Below are positions 32,683 through 39,781 of a stretch of 39,781 bases of DNA, one piece after another. The position numbers and the translations under genes were made by a program. Source of the stretch: Bhargavaea beijingensis (GTDB taxonomy: Bacteria; Bacillota; Bacilli; Bacillales_A; Planococcaceae); assembly GCF_900101985.1 (NCBI RefSeq), contig NZ_FNAR01000023.1, positions 1 through 39,781 of the forward strand, written 5' to 3'. The notes under the pieces were generated by a model. That model made no database searches and was not told where the DNA came from. It saw nothing but the letters and a program-made list of their open reading frames with translations. Positions within the stretch are counted from its first letter, which is position 1. Each line of letters opens with the position of its first letter.

Positions 32683-33807
32683 TTAATTCAGGCGTCCGGA
32701 GAAAGCTGCAGCGTATTTCTGGGCAGTGCCTTCCGATACGCCAAAACGCTTGGCCACTTCTTTTGGGGTGAACGCTTCACCCTGAAGAAGGTTCTCTTCC
32801 TGTGCGGCGAGATAAAGGCCGGCCACGATACCGCCGGGTTTCCGGACGATTGGGTTTTCCTCTCGGAAATAGCGGATGACCGAACTTCTCAGGCTTTCTT
32901 TGCCGCTATGGCCAAGCCCGTCTGACTCCAGTTCCGTCATCAGCAAGGCCACCGCATTGCGCTGCCCATCCGTCAGGTCTGCGACGTCCCCATCTTCAGC
33001 GGGCCGTACTGGGTCCACTGTTTCTGGCGATTCCTTAGATGCTGCGGCTTCTCTTGCTGCCCGTCCGGACTGTTCCTCCCGCTCTCTCGGTTCCTCTGCA
33101 TCCGCCTGTTGTCCTGCCTCTTCCGCAGGGGTGTGCAGAATGGCGAAAATCTCAAGCAGGCAGGATCCGAGAAAAGTGGCATCCGCCTTTACGCCGAGAG
33201 AATCGGCAAAGGCGCTGATCCGGTCCGCAACGGCTGCATTTTGCGGTGGGATCGAGTAAAGCGTGGATACCGGCTGGACGGCATCTTCCCTTACGCGGGG
33301 ATCCGCAAGAACCGTGCCGAACAGGATGGTCCCTTCAGGCGCGGCTAGCCGTTCATGATCTGCCATCGCCCATCTGCCTTCCCCGAACACATCCTTCAAG
33401 ACCAGGTGGCCGTCCTCTGTTCCGGCCAGTTCCGCAAACATGACGAATGGCTCATTCCACGATTCCAGAACTCGCTTCACTTCCTCCCTGGCAGTGGAGG
33501 CAGATCGGTCCAGGTGCTGATGCCATAAATCACGGCGGATATTGAACGCGTAATGTTCGTATGCCGCGCCCTCAATCGCGCCGGCCTTCATGAGCCCCCC
33601 GAGCCTGGACATCCATTTCTTCACGAGCAGCGACAATTCTGCGCGGTCATTGGCGGTGGCAGGCGTGCTGCTTATGTAATCTGCCATGATTCGCTTTAAT
33701 TCCTGTTCCGCGAGCAGATGAGTGCCGCTTTCCGCACGGCCATGGCATTTCTTATATTTCTTTCCGCTGCCGCAAGGGCACGGATCATTGCGTTTAACCA
33801 CGATCAT
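32683..33807 (-). CDS. SEC-C metal-binding domain protein with C-terminal HTH
   Basis: 374 aa from ATG 33807; ATG 33810 and GTG 33801 are alternatives, since AAAAGGA sits close. The much longer open frame upstream to 34374 is only the opposite strand of the next gene. The N terminus is a SEC-C zinc motif, NDPCPCGSGKKYKKCHG (about 6-22), as at the SecA and YecA ends. A middle domain (about 30-220) is not recognised by me; it is followed by a long acidic Ala/Glu-rich linker (about 228-275). The C terminus holds a helix-turn-helix-like segment, TPKEVAKRFGVSEGTAQKYA (about 350-369). It could be a nucleic-acid-binding or ribosome-linked protein; function unknown. Confidence 0.75.
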   Translation of the reverse strand: MIVVKRNDPCPCGSGKKYKKCHGRAESGTHLLAEQELKRIMADYISSTPATANDRAELSLLVKKWMSRLGGLMKAGAIEGAAYEHYAFNIRRDLWHQHLDRSASTAREEVKRVLESWNEPFVMFAELAGTEDGHLVLKDVFGEGRWAMADHERLAAPEGTILFGTVLADPRVREDAVQPVSTLYSIPPQNAAVADRISAFADSLGVKADATFLGSCLLEIFAILHTPAEEAGQQADAEEPREREEQSGRAAREAAASKESPETVDPVRPAEDGDVADLTDGQRNAVALLMTELESDGLGHSGKESLRSSVIRYFREENPIVRKPGGIVAGLYLAAQEENLLQGEAFTPKEVAKRFGVSEGTAQKYAAAFSGRLN

Positions 33808-33843
33808 CATTCCTTTTCGTCTATCTGCATCTTCCATCTCCTC

Positions 33844-33852
33844 ATTGTACCA
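33844..33852 (-). promoter_or_regulatory. Extended -10 promoter of the SEC-C gene
   Basis: The minus strand has TGG then TACAAT (hexamer 33844-33849) about 37 nt before the start. It lies divergent from the sigma-B-type promoter at 33890. Confidence 0.45.
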
Positions 33853-33889
33853 CCCTTCCCACCTTCTTTGTACCCATACCGGCACAGCG

Positions 33890-33915
33890 GTTTTCTCCGG
33901 GTGGCTGCAGGGTAT
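33890..33915 (+). promoter_or_regulatory. Sigma-B-type promoter
   Basis: GTTTTC (33890-33895) and GGGTAT (33910-33915) are 14 bp apart. The -10 is a perfect sigma-B match and the -35 close to GTTTAA. It lies about 37 nt before ATG 33952. No sigma-A promoter is apparent. Confidence 0.6.
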
Positions 33916-33951
33916 ACGAAAAGAGAAGTCAGGAAAGGAAGGGATCGGCGG

Positions 33952-34338
33952 ATGGAGCACAATCGCATCGCATACCGCGACCTGCATAAAGCAGCCCATG
34001 ACGGAAAGCCTTCCTGGTTTGACCGGGAAACCGGGCAAGTCATCCAGCATGAGGTCGCTCATGGCCAGCCGCGCTGTATCGAGCTTCCCCGTTTTGATGA
34101 CACGGCCGAACAGCAGATGAGGGTGGCATTCACCCATAGTCTGCAGGAAAGGCCGGACCTGCAGGAGAAGATCGGAGAAATCTTCGCCCATAACCGGCCT
34201 GTCGAAGAGTTTGAGGAGATCCTGAAAAACGAAGAGTTGCTGCACGAGTGGAAAAATTACCGGGAGATGTCCAGGCAAAAGGTCCTGAATGAATGGTGCA
34301 GCCAAAACGGCATCCGATTCGATACGGACGGAACCTGA
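33952..34338 (+). CDS. UPF0158 family protein
   Basis: 128 aa from ATG 33952, with AGGAAAGGAAGGG upstream. The pattern fits the UPF0158 family: DRETGQVI (about 24-31) near the start, and the C-terminal helices FEEILKNEELLHEWKNY, then VLNEWCSQNGIRF (about 111-123). The protein is small, acidic, without signal peptide or membrane segment, hence cytoplasmic. Function is unknown. It sits behind a sigma-B-type promoter and 29 bp before a short-chain dehydrogenase gene, so the two should be one stress-induced transcript. Its coding strand lies opposite a misleading open frame of the SEC-C gene. Confidence 0.65.
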   Translation: MEHNRIAYRDLHKAAHDGKPSWFDRETGQVIQHEVAHGQPRCIELPRFDDTAEQQMRVAFTHSLQERPDLQEKIGEIFAHNRPVEEFEEILKNEELLHEWKNYREMSRQKVLNEWCSQNGIRFDTDGT

Positions 34339-34367
34339 ACCCGGAAAAGAATCAAGGAGGCGACAGC

Positions 34368-35264
34368 ATGACAAACAATCAGAGCAACGGTGACGAGTAT
34401 GAAAAAGCAGACCAGCAAGTAGGGCCTCAGTCCCAGCACAGTCAGCCCGGCGTCGAATCGGAGATGAAACCGGAGCCGATTTATGATGATCCCGAATACA
34501 AAGGGTCCGGCAAGCTGGAAGGCAAGGTAGCCCTTGTCACAGGCGGCGACTCCGGCATCGGCCGCGCGGTAGCAGTGGCATTCGCCAAAGAAGGCGCGGA
34601 TGTTGCCATCGCTTATCTGGCCGATGCTGAAGATGATGATGCGGAGCAGACAGTCCGTGACATTGAAAAATACGGCAGGCGCGCGATGAAAATCAAGACA
34701 GATATCCGCGACGAGAACAATTGCCGCAATCTCCTGAAACAGGTTGCTGATGAGCTTGGCGGATTGAACATTCTTGTCAATAATGCCGGCGTTCAGTATC
34801 CGCAAAAGGATATCGAAGCGATTACATCCGACCAGCTGAAGAAAACGTTCGAAACAAACTTTTTCGGCCTTTTTTATCTGACCCGTGAATCGATGGCATA
34901 CCTGAAGGAAGGCGACTGCATCATCAACACCTCTTCGGTCACGGCCTACAACGGCTCGCCGGGCCTGCTTGACTATTCTTCCACCAAAGGAGCCATCACA
35001 GCATTTACGCGCTCGTTCGCACAGAACATCGCCAATAAGGGCATCCGTGTGAATGCGGTGGCTCCAGGCCCTATCTGGACTCCGCTCATCCCTGCGACAT
35101 TCGATGCAGGGAAAGTGGAGCAGCATGGTGCGACCACCCCGATGAAACGCCGCGGCCAGCCGGCAGAACTTGCTCCGGCTTACGTGCTGCTGGCATCCAA
35201 GGACGGCAGCTATATGACCGGCCAGACCATCCACATTGATGGCGGCGATTTTGTTACAAGCTGA
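34368..35264 (+). CDS. Short-chain dehydrogenase/reductase, general-stress type (YhxC/YdaD-like)
   Basis: 298 aa from ATG 34368, with AAGGAGG upstream. A hydrophilic Gln/Glu-rich N-terminal tail of about 45 aa precedes the Rossmann domain. The cofactor motif TGGDSGIG (about 58-65), NNAG (about 137-140), catalytic Ser in NTSSVTAY and the YSSTK active-site pair (about 204-208) are all present, and the ending GQTIHIDGGDF is typical. The extended N terminus and VALVTGGDSGIGRAVAVAFA place it with the YhxC/YdaD/YghA group, some of which are sigma-B general stress proteins in Bacillus subtilis. The substrate is unknown, an aldehyde or sugar alcohol is plausible. Second gene of the sigma-B-type operon. 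Confidence 0.9.
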   Translation: MTNNQSNGDEYEKADQQVGPQSQHSQPGVESEMKPEPIYDDPEYKGSGKLEGKVALVTGGDSGIGRAVAVAFAKEGADVAIAYLADAEDDDAEQTVRDIEKYGRRAMKIKTDIRDENNCRNLLKQVADELGGLNILVNNAGVQYPQKDIEAITSDQLKKTFETNFFGLFYLTRESMAYLKEGDCIINTSSVTAYNGSPGLLDYSSTKGAITAFTRSFAQNIANKGIRVNAVAPGPIWTPLIPATFDAGKVEQHGATTPMKRRGQPAELAPAYVLLASKDGSYMTGQTIHIDGGDFVTS

Positions 35265-35277
35265 CAGATTCCCATTC

Positions 35278-35312
35278 AATCCGGAAAGCGAGCTCCGCTT
35301 TCCGGATTTTCC
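35278..35312 (+). terminator. Terminator of the SDR operon
   Basis: AATCCGGAAAGCG (35278-35290) pairs with CGCTTTCCGGATT (35295-35307), a perfect 13-bp stem with a 4-nt loop, then TTTCC. Confidence 0.85.
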
Positions 35313-35335
35313 TTTATCTGCACCCCTCCTCCCAA

Positions 35336-35344
35336 TGATATAAT
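35336..35344 (+). promoter_or_regulatory. Extended -10 promoter of the M20 amidohydrolase gene
   Basis: TGA followed by TATAAT (35339-35344) is a perfect extended -10, about 25 nt before ATG 35369. No good -35 is seen. Confidence 0.6.
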
Positions 35345-35368
35345 CATTCCCGGAAGGAGCTGCTTGAC

Positions 35369-36553
35369 ATGGACCTAAAGAAGATCGATCAGAAGATCCG
35401 GGAATCGTTGGATGAAATGATCCAAATCCGCCGCCATCTCCATATGTACCCGGAACTGAGTTTTGAAGAAGTGAAAACGCCAGAGTTCATCGCCGGCTAC
35501 CTGGAAAAACTGGGAATCGAAGTCCGCCGCAATGTCGGCGGACGGGGTGTCATCGGCACAATACGAGGCGGCAAACCCGGCAAGACGATTGCGTTCCGGG
35601 CAGACTTTGACGCGCTCCCGATCCACGAGGCAACCGGGGCCCCGTACCAATCGACCGTACCGGGTGTCATGCATGCATGCGGCCATGACGGTCACACCGC
35701 TTCCCTCCTCGTATTCGCCAAAGTGATGAACGAGTTCAAAGATGAGCTCGAAGGCAATATCGTCCTCATCCACCAACATGCCGAAGAAGTGAATCCCGGG
35801 GGCGCGCTTGGCATGATTGAAGATGGCTGCCTGGATGGCGTTGACTTGGTGTTCGGCGCCCACCTGCAGTCCCTCATGCCTGCAGGGTACGTATACAGCC
35901 GGGACGGCTACTTGCAGGCAGCCGAAAACACGATCCATATTACTGTCACCGGAAAAGGCACACATGGTGCCGAGCCGCATAACGGCCATGATCCGATCCT
36001 TGCAGCAGCCCATATCATGACCGCCCTTCAGTCGGTCGTCAGCCGGAATGCGGATCCTCTCAAGGAATTGGTCATCTCGATCGGCCAGTTCCACTCCGGT
36101 TCTGCCGGAAACGTCATCCCTCAGACCGCTGAGATGGAAGGGACGATGCGCGTCTTTGATGAAGAACTGCGCAAGCTCGGTGCCCAAAGAATCCGGGAAC
36201 TAGCGGAATTCACTGCAAAAGCCCTCGGATGCACGGCGGAAGCGGCAGTGGAATTCGGCTATGATGCAGTCAAAAACCATCGTGAAGGTGTCCGCCTCAT
36301 CGAGCAGGCAGTCGGCAGCGTCTTCGGAGAAGGCGTGTACCGGGAGATTGATCCGGTCATGCCAGCCGAGGACTTTGCCTACTACCTCCAGCATCGTCCT
36401 GGTGCTTATTTCTTCGTCGGAGCCAAAGTGGAAGACGGACGGACCGCCTATCCACACCACCATGAGAAGTTCGACTTTCACGAGCCGGCACTTGCCATGG
36501 CCGCACGGACTTTTGCAGGGATATTCATCGAAGCACAAAGACAGAACGGTTAA
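35369..36553 (+). CDS. M20D family amidohydrolase (N-acyl-amino-acid hydrolase)
   Basis: 394 aa from ATG 35369, with GGAAGGAG upstream. It is a metal-dependent amidohydrolase removing the acyl group from N-acyl amino acids, such as hippurate or N-acetyl-cysteine. Family features are RRHLHMYPELSFEE (about 21-34), RADFDALPIHE (about 78-88), the metal Cys and His residues in MHACGHDGHTA (about 105-115), Glu-Glu in QHAEEVNPGG (about 136), HGAEPHNG in the dimer domain and PAEDFAYYLQHRPGAYFFVG before the metal His near the C terminus. The length is standard. It converges on the transporter and enolase-type genes, which suggests a shared substrate. Confidence 0.92.
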   Translation: MDLKKIDQKIRESLDEMIQIRRHLHMYPELSFEEVKTPEFIAGYLEKLGIEVRRNVGGRGVIGTIRGGKPGKTIAFRADFDALPIHEATGAPYQSTVPGVMHACGHDGHTASLLVFAKVMNEFKDELEGNIVLIHQHAEEVNPGGALGMIEDGCLDGVDLVFGAHLQSLMPAGYVYSRDGYLQAAENTIHITVTGKGTHGAEPHNGHDPILAAAHIMTALQSVVSRNADPLKELVISIGQFHSGSAGNVIPQTAEMEGTMRVFDEELRKLGAQRIRELAEFTAKALGCTAEAAVEFGYDAVKNHREGVRLIEQAVGSVFGEGVYREIDPVMPAEDFAYYLQHRPGAYFFVGAKVEDGRTAYPHHHEKFDFHEPALAMAARTFAGIFIEAQRQNG

Positions 36554-36554
36554 C

Positions 36555-36600
36555 TTACAAAAGGTTGTGCCTCCAATCACGGTGGCACAACCTTTTGTAA
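36555..36600. terminator. Bidirectional terminator (17-bp perfect stem)
   Basis: TTACAAAAGGTTGTGCC (36555-36571) and GGCACAACCTTTTGTAA (36584-36600) are a perfect 17-bp inverted repeat, with T-tracts inside the arms. It is shared by the M20 gene and the converging transporter gene. Confidence 0.8.
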
Positions 36601-36601
36601 A

Positions 36602-38014
36602 TTATGAAACCCCTAGTTGCACTGCAACGACAAGTGCCACCAGTGCAATGAGCAGCCAGCCGAGGACCAGCTTCCAAACGAATTTGACCCACCGCTCGTA
36701 AGGGATTCCGGCAACCGCCAAATATCCCATCAGGGAGGCAGAAGTCGGAATGATCGAGTTCGTGATAGCGTCGCCGTACTGGTAAGCAAGCACCGCCACT
36801 TGACGCTCCATGCCAAGAAGGTCCGCAAGCGGCGTCATGATCGGCATTGTCGTCGCCGCCTGACCTGAACCGGACGGGATAAAGAAGTTGGTGATCACCT
36901 GGACAACATACATGCCGGCAGCATTTAATGCCGCCGGAAGGCTTCCGATAAGCCCGGCCATTGCATTGATCACGGTATCGATGATGGATCCCTGTTCCAT
37001 GATGACGAGGATCGCACGAGCAAAACCGACGATGATGGCACCAAATGCAATCACCTTCATGCCATCGACAAACGCTTCGAATGTCCCGTTAATCCCCAGT
37101 TTCCCGACCAATCCTGAGGCCAGCCCGATAATAAGGAATGAAGCGGTCAATTCAGTCAGAAACCAGTCCCACTCGAACACTCCGTAAACATTGATCGAGA
37201 GTCCGGCTGCCAGAAAAAGGAATACGATGCCGTGCCGCCAATTAAATGCTTCAAATTCCCCTGCTGCGTTCCGGACGCTCTCTTTTTTCGCCTTCTGTTC
37301 CAGATCATAGATGACGCTTTTTGTCGGATCGGCTTTTACCTTAGATGCATAGCGCATGACAAACCAGATGCCGAATCCAAGGAAAAAGAGGTAGGCGGAG
37401 GCCCGGAAAAGAATTCCTGAGAAAATTGGAATCTCAGCAATCGATTGGGCGATCCCTACCGTAAACGGATTCATCATCCCACCCGCAAATCCGGCGGCCG
37501 CCCCCATTGAAACCATGGCGGTTCCCGTGATTGCATCGAACCCGAGCGCCCGGGCGACCGCGATCCCGATCGGCACGAAGATGATTGACTCCTCTGACAT
37601 CCCGATTGTCGCTCCGAGAACAGAGAAGATGAACATCGTAACCGGAATCAACAGTTTCTCCCTGTTCTCCAGTTTATGGACAACCCGGCCGATTCCCGCT
37701 TCGATCGCGCCGGTCTCCCGGATAACCCCAAACGCTCCTCCGACCAGGAAAATATAAAAGACAATGTTGGACGCTTCTGTCATCCCTTGCGGAATCGCCT
37801 TGAACAATTCAAAGAATCCAACCGGTTGCTGTTCTATTTCCTGATAGGTACCGGGAACGACCACAGTGCGGCCATCTTGTTCAACTCTCTCAAACTCACC
37901 TGCCGGAATGATATAGGACAGCGCCGCTGCGATGACCATGATCCCGACAAGAATGGCATATGTATGCGGTATCCACCGCTTTTTGTTCTCAATTGTTGAA
38001 GGCCCATTGGCCAT
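36602..38014 (-). CDS. YfcC family transporter (C4-dicarboxylate/amino acid carrier type)
   Basis: 470 aa from ATG 38014, with AAAGGAG upstream. It has about eleven to twelve hydrophobic segments. The YfcC/DcuC-type signature regions are visible: the N-terminal PHTYAILVGIMVIAAALSYI, then ATIGMSEESIIFVPI (about 134-148), GFAGGMMNPFTVGIAQSIAE (about 174-193) and the C-terminal NFFIPSGSGQAATTMPIM (about 371-388) with DAITNSIIPTSASLMG after it. A charged cytoplasmic loop (about 222-248) divides the halves. Family substrates include dicarboxylates, amino acids and peptides. It lies 26 bp after the enolase-superfamily gene, so it probably carries that enzyme's substrate. Confidence 0.87.
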   Translation of the reverse strand: MANGPSTIENKKRWIPHTYAILVGIMVIAAALSYIIPAGEFERVEQDGRTVVVPGTYQEIEQQPVGFFELFKAIPQGMTEASNIVFYIFLVGGAFGVIRETGAIEAGIGRVVHKLENREKLLIPVTMFIFSVLGATIGMSEESIIFVPIGIAVARALGFDAITGTAMVSMGAAAGFAGGMMNPFTVGIAQSIAEIPIFSGILFRASAYLFFLGFGIWFVMRYASKVKADPTKSVIYDLEQKAKKESVRNAAGEFEAFNWRHGIVFLFLAAGLSINVYGVFEWDWFLTELTASFLIIGLASGLVGKLGINGTFEAFVDGMKVIAFGAIIVGFARAILVIMEQGSIIDTVINAMAGLIGSLPAALNAAGMYVVQVITNFFIPSGSGQAATTMPIMTPLADLLGMERQVAVLAYQYGDAITNSIIPTSASLMGYLAVAGIPYERWVKFVWKLVLGWLLIALVALVVAVQLGVS

Positions 38015-38040
38015 CTGATTTTCTCCTTTCCAATAACCCC

Positions 38041-39781
<1,741 letters not shown>

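Noticed and set aside
33808-34374. A 189-codon upstream extension of the SEC-C gene
   Set aside because: It is the antisense of the UPF0158 gene. A SEC-C motif, ribosome site and promoter all place the real start near 33807.

Overview
The window looks like a chromosomal segment of a high-GC, Gram-positive, probably endospore-forming member of the Bacillales, most likely Planococcaceae. GC is in the mid-50s percent by eye. Shine-Dalgarno sites are strong (GGAGG, AAGGAGG), TTG and GTG starts are frequent, and recognisable sigma-A, sigma-B, CcpA and possible sigma-K signals are present. Many proteins resemble Bacillus families: YusW lipoprotein, DegV/FakB, a YtrA-type GntR regulator, BclA-like collagen and lysine 6-dehydrogenase. 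The genus is inference. I see no phage, transposase, CRISPR array or rRNA.

Layout. 1-394: no gene, but a strongly structured intergenic repeat and two hairpins. 395-5.4 kb: CNNM/CorC membrane protein, M20 dipeptidase, nitroreductase (its 3' end overlaps the dipeptidase), a PlsY-like acyltransferase and a DegV/FakB fatty-acid-binding protein. 5.4-10.2 kb: small amidase-domain protein, tRNA-Ala(GGC), DUF2804 protein, glycerophosphodiesterase, YusW lipoprotein, membrane acyltransferase, then four exact-period 21-bp repeats. 10.3-16.7 kb: a heterodimeric ABC exporter transcribed away from a four-gene operon (GntR regulator, ABC ATPase, two membrane proteins), with a palindromic operator between them. 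16.7-24.5 kb: EamA transporter, PAS-GGDEF-EAL protein, split ThrE-type exporter, secreted beta-propeller protein and AtoE-type short-chain fatty acid transporter.

24.6-28.6 kb: a tight three-gene operon (aldehyde dehydrogenase, lysine 6-dehydrogenase, acyl-CoA dehydrogenase) that reads as lysine catabolism toward glutaryl-CoA and crotonyl-CoA, with a consensus CcpA cre site just upstream of the first gene. 28.7-32.2 kb: a DHA2-family drug efflux pump divergent from its likely TetR regulator, with two matching 15-bp operators placed on the two promoters, then an AIM24 protein. 32.2-35.3 kb: orphan AbrB-type regulator, SEC-C protein and a probable sigma-B stress operon (UPF0158 protein plus short-chain dehydrogenase). 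35.3-39.2 kb: M20 amidohydrolase facing an operon of an enolase-superfamily enzyme and a YfcC-type transporter, which together suggest uptake and processing of N-acyl amino acids or small peptides. 39.3 kb to the end: the start of a BclA-like collagen protein, cut by the window edge.

Most of the window is ordinary core or accessory metabolism. The signals most worth follow-up are the catabolite-controlled lysine operon, the paired TetR operators, the 21-bp iteron-like array, the sigma-B operon, the structured left-end repeat and the Cys-rich collagen protein.
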